A stretch of 64,000 nucleotides of DNA from Marimicrobium sp913061115. GTDB lineage: Bacteria > Pseudomonadota > Gammaproteobacteria > Pseudomonadales > Halieaceae. A program made the translations under genes and the position numbers. Numbering within the stretch: the stretch's first letter is position 1; every line of letters starts with the position of its first letter. The stretch is taken from positions 2,418,001-2,482,000 of the forward strand of contig NZ_CP159826.1 in the NCBI RefSeq assembly GCF_047729875.1, in the 5' to 3' direction. Shown one piece after another: positions 32,992-41,555 of this stretch. Under the pieces are notes generated by a model, which searched no databases, had not been told where the DNA came from, and was given only the letters and a program-made list of their open reading frames with translations.

Positions 32992-34515
32992 CTAGTTCTT
33001 AACCTTAAGCATATACTGCGCCGCCGCCAATCTGGTATCTTCGTCGAGATAATCCTGCGGTGGCATCTCAGGATAATCGTCTCGCGTCTTGATTGGACTG
33101 GCGATATAGTTTGCAATACCCTGAGGGTCATCTATATAAAGTGCCTGAATAATCTGCACGGGGGGTCCGATCAGGCGACCGGTGTAAGCGTGACATCCAG
33201 CGCAGATACCCAAGTAAGCGATCTTCCCCCTATCCTCGCTTTTTATTTCGCGCGGCGGCACGGGTGGTAGCAAATAATTGCCAATACCGTTGGTGTTGGT
33301 GAAATCACATTCAGAAAACCCCTTAATGCCTACGGCGACATATCGGTGGCGATTGATAATGCAACTGTCGGCCGAAGGTCCAATGCTGGCGATATCAGGA
33401 TTGCCCATATTCAACTCACTCAACATAAAGGCTTTAATCTCTGGAATGGGATCGGCTCCATTGTTGATCATGGTGTTATTTAGGATTTTTACGCCGTCTG
33501 AATTTGGATCAGACTCCGGATCAAAAGTAATATTCGCCGCATGCGCATGATCAGTTATTAGAATGCCGATATTTTTATTGTCCCGAATGATATTGCCTTC
33601 AATCACTACATCGTCAGCTGCCATCACCAGTATCCCGGTTCCAGCTGGCACCCCCGCCACCGTCGATCCCGGCGCAGCAAAATTAGGGTGGTTGTTGCTA
33701 ATAATAAAGTTGTTGCGAATGATCACGTCGTAAGTGGTTTTAATGGGAAGACCGGGAGTAATAAAGGCGAGAATGCCGCCGGTGTTATTGTAAACGTGAT
33801 TTGCCTCCACAATTGCGTGACGGCTGTTTTCGATTTCAATACCCGCGACGCTGTCAAATACATCATTGTAGGCAACGTGCACGTTGTCGCTCATACCAAC
33901 GTAAATAGCTGCATCTTCTATGCCAGAGACTACGTTGTGCTCAATAACACCGTTCTGACCAAGTTGCGGAAAAATGCCATAAACACCCGTGTCTATAATG
34001 ATGTTGTTACGAATCTCCCAGTTGTTGCCAGCCTGACTCATGATGCCATTACCCTTGTATCGCGTAATGGTGAAGTTTTCGACCACAATGTTGTTTCCGG
34101 AATAAAGAATGGCATCATTCAATTTTCCTTCGCCATCCAACACGGCGCGATTCCCCTCCTTGATAATACCAATCAAACGGATACCGTCTTTATCTATATA
34201 GACTGTTTCACTGTAGGTTCCGGGCATGACCTGAATCGTTGTGCCCGGCTCAGCCTTGTGGACCGCTGCCTGGATAGATTCGCCATCATTGACAACCACC
34301 ACCACATCCGTCATCGGTGGTCCTGCAACAGACTTCGAGTTCCCACTGATCGTCAACTCGTTATCCTTAGCGCTAAAGCCGCTCTCGTAGGCGGCCCCTC
34401 CGCCGACGGCGGTGATGATCGGTGCAACTGCGGAGCTCTTGTTTTTTCCAATAACCAGTCCAGCTGCGAACGCAGAAAAAATCAAGATCAGGCCGAGTAT
34501 TTTCCCTGCAGTCAT
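32992..34515 (-). CDS. Right-handed parallel beta-helix protein fused to a cytochrome c domain
   Basis: A 507-aa exported or membrane-anchored protein. An N-terminal hydrophobic helix (residues 4-22) is followed by a parallel beta-helix of the NosD/pectate-lyase type. Repeated rungs such as VVENFTITRY, WEIRNNIIIDTG, GVIEHNVVSG and VVIEGNIIRDN run from about residue 75 to 350. The last 80 residues are a c-type cytochrome domain with CAGCH at 438-442 and a possible axial Met in YPEMPPQ (484). Its ATG overlaps the stop of the dihaem gene by four bases. This fusion, and its coupling to a dihaem enzyme, is unusual. Function unknown. Confidence 0.83.
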   Translation of the reverse strand: MTAGKILGLILIFSAFAAGLVIGKNKSSAVAPIITAVGGGAAYESGFSAKDNELTISGNSKSVAGPPMTDVVVVVNDGESIQAAVHKAEPGTTIQVMPGTYSETVYIDKDGIRLIGIIKEGNRAVLDGEGKLNDAILYSGNNIVVENFTITRYKGNGIMSQAGNNWEIRNNIIIDTGVYGIFPQLGQNGVIEHNVVSGIEDAAIYVGMSDNVHVAYNDVFDSVAGIEIENSRHAIVEANHVYNNTGGILAFITPGLPIKTTYDVIIRNNFIISNNHPNFAAPGSTVAGVPAGTGILVMAADDVVIEGNIIRDNKNIGILITDHAHAANITFDPESDPNSDGVKILNNTMINNGADPIPEIKAFMLSELNMGNPDIASIGPSADSCIINRHRYVAVGIKGFSECDFTNTNGIGNYLLPPVPPREIKSEDRGKIAYLGICAGCHAYTGRLIGPPVQIIQALYIDDPQGIANYIASPIKTRDDYPEMPPQDYLDEDTRLAAAQYMLKVKN

Positions 34516-35723
34516 AACGACTCTCCCGATTTCGTAGTTATTATCGCTGTGTGTGTGGTCGATTTATGACTGATCGGCGTCAATCCGGATGGCAACCACT
34601 GTGGTATTTGAGGCTTTAAACTCTCATCCGTCAAGGTTCCCATAAAATCGACCAATCGGTCTAGCTCGTAGTCACTCAAATCAGGCGAAGAAATATGCCA
34701 ATGTAGTTGGAGATCAACACCCTCAGGCACTGCATGACCTCGGCCTCCATTATAAAACTCAGCAACAGCATGTAAGCTGTCAAAACTACCCGAGTGCATA
34801 TAGGGCGCGGTCCTATCTATGTTACGCAAGGTGGGCACCTTGAACCCCGCCTTAAGCCGAGGCTCTTTGAAGGTTTTCTGTGCACCGACATCAACAGCCA
34901 TTCCCTCTGGTTCTGGCGCACCAATCACGGCTATCTGCTGATTAGTAAACAGTGGAGGGGTATGGCATTCAGCACAGCGCGCAACAAATGAACGAAAAAT
35001 ATTAAGCCCCTCAATCTCATTCTCTGACAGAGCAGCGTGGAATCCATGCGCATAGCGATCGTAGCGACTGTTTAAGGAAATAAGCGAGGTTTGAAATGCG
35101 GCAAGCGACTGGTAAATCTCATCGAGCACAATGCTCTCTCCCTTTCGCTGCGGATACGCTTTTTTAAAGAGTGCGTGATAAGCGGGGATACTATTAATAG
35201 TGGCCAGTAAGCCATTGGGCGTGTTGCCCATTTCATTAGGCGCATACAATGGGTCAAGCATCTGTGCCTCAAGGGTCTCAGCATGGGCGTCCCAGAAAAA
35301 TTTTTTCAGGAATACGACGTTCCATAGGGAGGGTGCGGCGCGGGCGAGTTCTTCGCCACCCATACCGATTGAGCGCGGCAGGTCATCGCTGAAGCCCTGA
35401 TCCGGGTGATGGCAGCTGGCACACGAAATAGAACCGTCTTTGGACAGTACCGGATCGAAAAAAAGATAGCGTCCAAGGTCAATTTGCTGTGGCGTAAAAC
35501 CATCGCGATGCTGCGGCAAGGATGTCTGTGTTCCACCCAGTCCAGCCCCCTGTACGGAATCATAGAATCCATAGAGCGTAACAAGTTTACAGCCCCCGTC
35601 AGGCATTTTCTCAAAGCTGGGCGGGCAATTCTCTCGCAACACAATACTCACTGATGGGGAGGCGCTAACGCTGACAGGAAAAATCAGTGCAAGGGATACC
35701 AATGTGAGTAAGCGGGTTATCAT
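34512..35723 (-). CDS. Dihaem cytochrome c peroxidase/MauG-family protein
   Basis: A 403-aa exported dihaem protein. After a signal peptide (residues 1-21) come two haem-binding motifs, CASCH (101-105) and CAECH (250-254), and the family blocks LGRYLFFDPVLSKDGSISC, FWDAHAETLEAQ, GFKVPTLRNIDRTAPYMHSG and FYNGG. The family includes bacterial cytochrome c peroxidases and MauG, which oxidises protein tryptophans through a high-valent dihaem state; sequence alone does not decide which type this is. It is the middle gene of a three-gene operon, 12 bases after cytochrome c4 and overlapping the beta-helix gene. Confidence 0.9.
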   Translation of the reverse strand: MITRLLTLVSLALIFPVSVSASPSVSIVLRENCPPSFEKMPDGGCKLVTLYGFYDSVQGAGLGGTQTSLPQHRDGFTPQQIDLGRYLFFDPVLSKDGSISCASCHHPDQGFSDDLPRSIGMGGEELARAAPSLWNVVFLKKFFWDAHAETLEAQMLDPLYAPNEMGNTPNGLLATINSIPAYHALFKKAYPQRKGESIVLDEIYQSLAAFQTSLISLNSRYDRYAHGFHAALSENEIEGLNIFRSFVARCAECHTPPLFTNQQIAVIGAPEPEGMAVDVGAQKTFKEPRLKAGFKVPTLRNIDRTAPYMHSGSFDSLHAVAEFYNGGRGHAVPEGVDLQLHWHISSPDLSDYELDRLVDFMGTLTDESLKPQIPQWLPSGLTPISHKSTTHTAIITTKSGESL

Positions 35724-35735
35724 TTATGCAAAAAG

Positions 35736-36362
35736 TTACAGTGGCTTCGCCATTGATTGAATATAGGCGATGACATCATCTAGGTCTTTATCAGTGGGCA
35801 GACTGCTGGACATCATCTTCATTTGCCGCCCGTACTTATCTTCTGGATGTGTGCCCCGCAAGCCCTGCTGAAAGCTCTGGAACTGCTGCTTTAGGTAGAT
35901 GCCATTCAGCATAGACAGGGCTGGTGTATTCAAGCCAGAATTGCCTTGCGCTTGACCACCGTGACAGGCCCCGCATTTGGACTGGTAATAATTATTTCCA
36001 TTTTTCAGGTCTCCCTTTGGCACACCGGCTGGAACCGCGGGAGGGAGGCCAGACAGGTAAGCCGCGACAGCAGGAATATCCTCGTCTGCCAACGTGTCAA
36101 CCATCGCTTGCATTTGTAGGCCCTGGGTATCACGTGGGTCGGCGCCACGAACGCCTGACTTAAAATACTGCAGCTGCCTCTCCAGATACTGCGCCCCCTG
36201 CCCTGCTAATGCCGGCGCACCCAATTCAACGTTGCCCTGCCCTCCCTCCCCGTGGCAGACGGCACAGGACTGATATTTTGCTGCGGCATCGGGATCGGCC
36301 TGCACCAACAGAGACACCCATAGGAGACTCATGACAAGCGTTAGCCTAGCGAGATTTTTCAT
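35736..36362 (-). CDS. Cytochrome c4-type dihaem protein
   Basis: A 208-aa periplasmic electron carrier built of two similar cytochrome c domains. A signal peptide (residues 1-22) is followed by CAVCH at 33-37 and CGACH at 130-134. Each domain also has a candidate axial Met in a matching place (LQMQAMVDTL, RQMKMMSSSL). The ATG at 36362 has AGGAG seven bases upstream. It is the first gene of the operon and is the obvious electron donor or acceptor for the dihaem enzyme and the beta-helix/cytochrome fusion that follow. Confidence 0.92.
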   Translation of the reverse strand: MKNLARLTLVMSLLWVSLLVQADPDAAAKYQSCAVCHGEGGQGNVELGAPALAGQGAQYLERQLQYFKSGVRGADPRDTQGLQMQAMVDTLADEDIPAVAAYLSGLPPAVPAGVPKGDLKNGNNYYQSKCGACHGGQAQGNSGLNTPALSMLNGIYLKQQFQSFQQGLRGTHPEDKYGRQMKMMSSSLPTDKDLDDVIAYIQSMAKPL

Positions 36363-36463
36363 GGTCCAACTCCTATGTGCAGGATAGGGTTCGGCAAGCA
36401 AGGGGCAAGTAGACCACGAAATATTCATTATAACTATTATTTTAGTCGCAGCATGGGTCTGTA

Positions 36464-36874
36464 TTACTCACTGCGAAGGGGATCCGACCGAGCTCCCAGG
36501 CTCTGCTCCATATTGGCAGCAATTTTTTTAGCCACCTGCTTCGCGCGCTCAGTCCTCTTACCGGCAAAGTGTGCGTCCGCTGTAGCACTAAAAAAATCCA
36601 GCCATCGCTGGAAGTCTTCTGCTCGAAGTGCGCGCTTGCCGTTGAGTTTCCGGTGGACATCCATGGTATGTCGCTGGTATTTTTTTTCTCCCAGTAGCAA
36701 CTTACGCCAGTAGTTCTTGATATGGGGCAGATGTATTGCCAAGTCGACCTCTGCGACATCAACAAAAATCGGCGACAACTGCTCATCAGCGAGCACCCGC
36801 TCGTAGAAACGGTCTACAAAGAAATCGATGCTCTCCCTCGAATCCATATCTGGCCTGTCATTACCAGCGATCAT
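36464..36874 (-). CDS. Group III truncated haemoglobin
   Basis: A 136-aa cytosolic globin. The proximal haem ligand is His74 in HTMDVHRKL. LPHIKNYWRKLLLG and FQRWLDFFSATAD are characteristic of group III truncated globins (Ctb type). Such proteins are linked to nitric oxide or peroxide handling and to oxygen buffering. The start at 36874 overlaps the last codons of der by a few bases and has no strong ribosome-binding site, suggesting translational coupling; an alternative start at 36916 exists. Confidence 0.87.
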   Translation of the reverse strand: MIAGNDRPDMDSRESIDFFVDRFYERVLADEQLSPIFVDVAEVDLAIHLPHIKNYWRKLLLGEKKYQRHTMDVHRKLNGKRALRAEDFQRWLDFFSATADAHFAGKRTERAKQVAKKIAANMEQSLGARSDPLRSE

Positions 36875-36878
36875 GGCG

Positions 36879-38294
36879 CTATTTGTTCTTTTTACTTTTC
36901 TTCGACTTGGTAACATGCGCCATTAGGCGACGCTTGCGCTGCACCTGACGCTGAGTCAACTTGTTGCGCCTGTCGGCGAAGGGGTTTTCACTGGTGCGAA
37001 ATTCAATGCGTATTGGCGTTCCCGTCAGGTCCAGTTCACGACAATACACTTTTTCCAGATAGCGCTTGTAACTCTTGGGGACGTCACCGGTCTGGTTGCC
37101 GTGGATTACAATGAGAGGAGGGTTTTGTCCTCCGGCGTGCGCATAGCGCATTTTGATGCGTCGGCCATTGACCATCGGTGGAGCATGATCGAAAACTGCG
37201 CCTTCTAGGATCCGCGTCAACACGTTGGTATTAAGCTTGCGAGTGGCTGAGGCGTACGCGCTATTGACTGATTTATAGAGATGCCCTACCCCAGTCCCAT
37301 GCAGCGCTGAGATGAAGTGCGTATCGGCATAGTCGGCAAAGCGCAATCGCCGGTCTAGCTCACTCTTGATCCAGTCCCGCTCATCGGAATCAAGACCGTC
37401 CCACTTATTGACCGCCAGTACCAGAGCACGACCTTTGTCTACGCAGTGCCCTAGCAAGTGCATATCCTGATCCACAATACCCTCATGGGCATCCATGACC
37501 AACACCACCACGTGGGCATCTTCTATTGCCTTGAGGGTTTTTACGATGGAGAATTTCTCCACTACCATCTTTATATTCTTGCGTCGTCTTACCCCAGCGG
37601 TATCGATCAGTGTATATTTTTGGTCTTCACGCTCGTAATCGATGTATATACTGTCACGGGTGGTTCCCGGTTGATCGAATACGACAACGCGCTCTTCTCC
37701 CAGCAGACGGTTCACCAATGTAGACTTACCGACATTGGGGCGTCCTACAATAGCGACCCGAATACTGTCCGGATAGCGCTCGCGCTCCAACTCCTCCTCA
37801 AGGTCTAAGAATTTCGACAGCACCTTCTCTATCATGCTGCTCACACCACGACCATGGGAAGCGGCAATAGCGAACATAGCGTCCACGCCAAGAGCATAAA
37901 AATCGCTGGTAGCAATATCCTCGTTGAGGCCATCGATCTTGTTGACTACCAAGTGAAAAGCTTTATTCCCCTGTCGCAATTTAACGGCTAACGCTTGATC
38001 TACAGCATTCAGTCCTTCGCGACCGTCCACCATAAACAATACTACATCTGATTCTTCTATCGCGGTGAGGGCCTGCTGAGCCATAGGGGAATCAACACCC
38101 TCTTCCTCGCCGGTAATGCCGCCAGTATCTATGACGATAAAAGGGAGTGTGCCAATTTTTGACTCGCCGTATTTTCTATCTCGCGTCAGGCCGGGATAAT
38201 TAGCAACGAGCGCATCCCTGCTGCGCGTCAGCTGATTGAAGAGTGTCGATTTTCCAACGTTGGGGCGACCTACAATGGCGATTACCGGTATCAT
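36879..38294 (-). CDS. der: Ribosome-biogenesis GTPase Der (EngA)
   Basis: A 471-aa essential GTPase needed for maturation of the 50S subunit. It has two tandem GTPase domains, each with GRPNVGKSTL (residues 8-17 and about 185-194), NKxD motifs (VVNKIDG, AVNKWDG) and DTxG switches. A C-terminal KH-like domain ends in a lysine/arginine-rich tail (RKRRLMAHVTKSKKSKKNK). It overlaps bamB by four bases, the usual gammaproteobacterial arrangement. Confidence 0.96.
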   Translation of the reverse strand: MIPVIAIVGRPNVGKSTLFNQLTRSRDALVANYPGLTRDRKYGESKIGTLPFIVIDTGGITGEEEGVDSPMAQQALTAIEESDVVLFMVDGREGLNAVDQALAVKLRQGNKAFHLVVNKIDGLNEDIATSDFYALGVDAMFAIAASHGRGVSSMIEKVLSKFLDLEEELERERYPDSIRVAIVGRPNVGKSTLVNRLLGEERVVVFDQPGTTRDSIYIDYEREDQKYTLIDTAGVRRRKNIKMVVEKFSIVKTLKAIEDAHVVVLVMDAHEGIVDQDMHLLGHCVDKGRALVLAVNKWDGLDSDERDWIKSELDRRLRFADYADTHFISALHGTGVGHLYKSVNSAYASATRKLNTNVLTRILEGAVFDHAPPMVNGRRIKMRYAHAGGQNPPLIVIHGNQTGDVPKSYKRYLEKVYCRELDLTGTPIRIEFRTSENPFADRRNKLTQRQVQRKRRLMAHVTKSKKSKKNK

Positions 38295-39469
38295 TCGTTT
38301 TTCGCTGTGATCTCATATGCGACGAGTTCGCCGTCATTAGCGAACACGTAAAGAATGCCATCTTCGCTTAACATATCAGCGCGCACCCCATCACTATCCA
38401 CCCTGACCCGACCGACAAAATCACCATCAACCTGAGAAAGAACATGCAGATAACCTTCGAAATCTCCTACCGTTACATAACTTCCAACCGGAGTTGGCCT
38501 GGATAACTGACGATAACCCAACGCACCCTGACTCCAGCGCACACCTTCGCCATTACGCATAAATGCGTTCAAAGTACCGTCTTCATCAGCGGCATAAACG
38601 TTGCCAAATCCCAGAGAGACGCCGGAGAAGGAAGACGCCTTCTGCTGCCAAATCTTACGCCCACTTTCGACATCGATCGCTACGACGCTGCCTTGGTAGC
38701 TGACTGCATACAGTTCATTCCCCGCCAACTCCATGGTCCCATCAACATCAACAATCCGCTCAATTTCAGAACGGCCCTGAGGAATAGCCACGCGCCCATC
38801 CCAAACAATAGAACCAGTCTGAGCATCGAACGCCATTACTCGGCCATTGGCAAACCCCGCATAAACCCGATTATTTTCCATTATGGGCACGCTAGTACCA
38901 CGAATGGTCAACACCGGAACTTTGCTGTTATAGGTCCAGAGCAGCTGTCCTGTAGCGAAATCAAGGCCTTGTAATTTACCGTTGTAGGTCTGGGCAACAA
39001 CCACCTTGCCATTAGCCTGTGGCGGTGACAAAATTTCTCCCGTCAGCATCGTCGTCCAAAGCTGCTCGCCAGTGTTGGCATCCAACTTCAGGACAAGGCC
39101 CTCACTACTACCGAGCAATAGGACATCTTTGTATACCCCCACTCCACCAGACAAAGAAAGATCAAGGTCAACCTCCCACAGTGTCTTACCCCGCTTACGG
39201 TCCACGGCCACGACCTCGCCATCGGCGGACGCCGCGTAAATAACCTCACCGCTAATGGCAGGCTGCAAACGATAAAATCCATCGCCTTGCCCATCACCAA
39301 CTCCGACTGACCACAGCTCTTTAATCTTCACCGTTTCGGTAATATCTGACAGTGCCATCGGTGCCATTGGGTCATCATCATCTGAGTCGAACCACCCTGA
39401 AATAGTACTGCAACCGGCGATGCTAAACATCATAGTGAACAAGAGTAGGTACCGGGATATTTGCCGCAT
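38291..39469 (-). CDS. bamB: Outer membrane assembly lipoprotein BamB
   Basis: A 392-aa lipoprotein and component of the BAM complex that inserts beta-barrel proteins into the outer membrane. The lipobox IAGC gives Cys20 as the acylated residue. The mature part is an eight-bladed PQQ-like beta-propeller, seen in repeats such as GEVIYAASADGEVVAVDRKRGKTLW and the later VYAGFANGRVMAFDAQTG. It lies between yfgM and der, as expected. Confidence 0.95.
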   Translation of the reverse strand: MRQISRYLLLFTMMFSIAGCSTISGWFDSDDDDPMAPMALSDITETVKIKELWSVGVGDGQGDGFYRLQPAISGEVIYAASADGEVVAVDRKRGKTLWEVDLDLSLSGGVGVYKDVLLLGSSEGLVLKLDANTGEQLWTTMLTGEILSPPQANGKVVVAQTYNGKLQGLDFATGQLLWTYNSKVPVLTIRGTSVPIMENNRVYAGFANGRVMAFDAQTGSIVWDGRVAIPQGRSEIERIVDVDGTMELAGNELYAVSYQGSVVAIDVESGRKIWQQKASSFSGVSLGFGNVYAADEDGTLNAFMRNGEGVRWSQGALGYRQLSRPTPVGSYVTVGDFEGYLHVLSQVDGDFVGRVRVDSDGVRADMLSEDGILYVFANDGELVAYEITAKNE

Positions 39470-39473
39470 GATG

Positions 39474-40220
39474 TTATTGCTCCAAGGTTTCGACAGGGTC
39501 GGTTATAGCAGGCACCTGCTCAGACATATCCAACGGCCCACTCACGGTCTCTTTGAGATCACGAGCAGCTACGGGCGTAAGGCTTTGCAGCTTTTGTTGC
39601 AATACCGAAAAGTTCAGTCCTTCCTGGTTACTGCCCGCTTGTGCTAATGCTTGCATATAGGCATCCCGTGCTTCGTCCGCACGACCGGTAGACTGCAGGA
39701 TATCGCCACGAGCAGCAGCGTAGGAGGCCCCATAGGGCCCTGGCGCGGCATCTTCTAGAATGGCCAGCGCCTGCGCAGTATCGCCCGACGAAGCCAACAC
39801 ACGGGCTAGCCTCAACTGAGTAACCTGCTCAGCATCACTTCCCTTTGCAGCCTTACCTAGCACCCAGCGGAGCTCGTCCTCTGCTTTCGGAAGCTCGCCC
39901 CGATTAACTGCCAACGCGGCGAGATGCAGCGCAGCAAACTGAGCGTAGATGGTTCCGTCAAAATTTTGCTTGAGCTGCTCCGCTAGATTAACACCCGTTT
40001 GCGCGTTGACCGAAGCCTCCCCGACGCCAATAGCCCGCAGCATCGCCTCGTACACAGTGGAAGCCTCTTCTTGATGACCCTCCTGACTGGACTCCCAGGT
40101 CTGCCAGGAGAAGCTCGCAGCTAGCGCGATAATCACCGCTGCGATGATGGATCGGCCATTTTCTTGCCACCAGCGGCGCAGCGCTTCAACCTGTTCTTCT
40201 TCGGTACGATATTCTTCCAC
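39474..40220 (-). CDS. yfgM: YfgM-family TPR protein (SecYEG ancillary subunit)
   Basis: A 248-aa inner-membrane protein with a short cytoplasmic N-terminus (EEYRTEEEQVEALRRWWQEN), one transmembrane helix at about residues 22-41 (GRSIIAAVIIALAASFSW) and a periplasmic tetratricopeptide-like domain. In E. coli YfgM associates with the SecYEG translocon and periplasmic chaperones. It sits in the conserved hisS-yfgM-bamB-der order. Confidence 0.92.
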   Translation of the reverse strand: MEEYRTEEEQVEALRRWWQENGRSIIAAVIIALAASFSWQTWESSQEGHQEEASTVYEAMLRAIGVGEASVNAQTGVNLAEQLKQNFDGTIYAQFAALHLAALAVNRGELPKAEDELRWVLGKAAKGSDAEQVTQLRLARVLASSGDTAQALAILEDAAPGPYGASYAAARGDILQSTGRADEARDAYMQALAQAGSNQEGLNFSVLQQKLQSLTPVAARDLKETVSGPLDMSEQVPAITDPVETLEQ

Positions 40221-40244
40221 GTTATTTTTTCCTCTTACACAATC

Positions 40245-41528
40245 TCAAGGCGCAAGTGCTGCGCACAATGTCGAATCCAATTCTCCGAGTGGCACGGTAC
40301 TCTGCTCGAGCCGCTCGCCATCGCCCTCACGCAACGACTTAATCGTGACCGCGTGCGCCGCCACTTCATCCTCACCCCAGATAAGAGCAACACGGGCACC
40401 GCTCTTATCGGCCTTTTTCATCTGGCTTTTAAAACTACCACCTCCCGCGTGTTGCATAATGCGCAACCGCGGATTCTCCTCACGAACACGCTCAGTAGAT
40501 ACCAACGCCATCAGTTCTGCATCACTTCCAACAGCAACCACATACACATCAACAGTTGCGGCATCCGCTACCACGCCTTGCTCTGCTAACAACAGTACTA
40601 AGCGCTCCATGCCCATGGCAAACCCAACCGCCGGAGTGGGCTTGCCACCCAGTTGCTTCACCAGGCCGTCATAGCGACCACCCGCACAGACGGTACCCTG
40701 CGCTCCAAGTCGGTCAGTCACCCACTCAAACACTGTCTTGTTATAATAATCCAGACCCCGCACAAGCCGTCTGTTGACCACATAGGCCACTCCGGCTGCA
40801 TCTAGAAGTTCACACAGGCGCGCGAAATCGGTATTCGCCTCTTCATCGAGAAAATCTGTCAGTGTAGGCCCACCATCCAGTATCGCCTGAGTTTGGGGAC
40901 TCTTACTGTCCAAAATACGCAATGGATTGCTGTGTAGGCGGCGCTGACTGTCTTCATCAAGCGCATCTAAGTGCCCCTGAAGATAATCGACCAGGGCATC
41001 CCGGTAGGCTTTACGCGCCTCGGCATTCCCAATGGAATTTATCTGTAACTCAACACAATCTGTGAGACCAAGCCGCCTCCATAATCTGGCACATAACACT
41101 ATTAGCTCTGCGTCCATATCGGGCGTGGCGACACCAAACGACTCTACACCCGTCTGATGAAACTGCCGCTGCCGACCCTTCTGTGGCCGCTCGTAGCGAA
41201 ACATGGGACCCGTATACCAAAGGCGCCGAGGGGTATTGAGTATTCCCTGCTGAATTGCGGCCCGCACACAGCCCGCCGTTCCTTCCGGACGCAGCGCCAT
41301 ACTGTCGCCATTGCGATCATCAAAGGTGTACATCTCTTTCTCAACAATATCCGTGACTTCGCCGATCGAACGCTTGAACAGCGCCGTTTTTTCCACCACG
41401 GGCAGGCGTATCTCGCCATAGCCATACGCGGCCAGAACGCTAGCCACCGTGCGCTCCAAAAACTGCCAGCGCGGTGTCTCATCCGGCAGTATATCGCTCA
41501 TCCCGCGAATGGCCGCTATTTCACTCAC
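40245..41528 (-). CDS. hisS: Histidyl-tRNA synthetase
   Basis: A 427-aa class II aminoacyl-tRNA synthetase. Residues AIRGMSDILPDE open the protein. The class II motifs are present (TPRRLWYTGPMFRYERPQKG for motif 2; VGFAMGMERL for motif 3), as are the histidine-specific RGLDYYNKTVFEW and a C-terminal anticodon-binding domain (KSQMKKADKSGARVALI). It lies between ispG and yfgM. Confidence 0.96.
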   Translation of the reverse strand: MSEIAAIRGMSDILPDETPRWQFLERTVASVLAAYGYGEIRLPVVEKTALFKRSIGEVTDIVEKEMYTFDDRNGDSMALRPEGTAGCVRAAIQQGILNTPRRLWYTGPMFRYERPQKGRQRQFHQTGVESFGVATPDMDAELIVLCARLWRRLGLTDCVELQINSIGNAEARKAYRDALVDYLQGHLDALDEDSQRRLHSNPLRILDSKSPQTQAILDGGPTLTDFLDEEANTDFARLCELLDAAGVAYVVNRRLVRGLDYYNKTVFEWVTDRLGAQGTVCAGGRYDGLVKQLGGKPTPAVGFAMGMERLVLLLAEQGVVADAATVDVYVVAVGSDAELMALVSTERVREENPRLRIMQHAGGGSFKSQMKKADKSGARVALIWGEDEVAAHAVTIKSLREGDGERLEQSTVPLGELDSTLCAALAP

Positions 41529-41555
41529 AACTTCTCCCGCCTAGGACGCCGTCAA

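Noticed and set aside
33688..34569. A 293-codon plus-strand frame opposite the beta-helix gene
   Set aside because: It is a shadow of the repetitive beta-helix coding strand, with repeated NNxV strings mirrored from the Asn-rich rungs; no family match or start signals.
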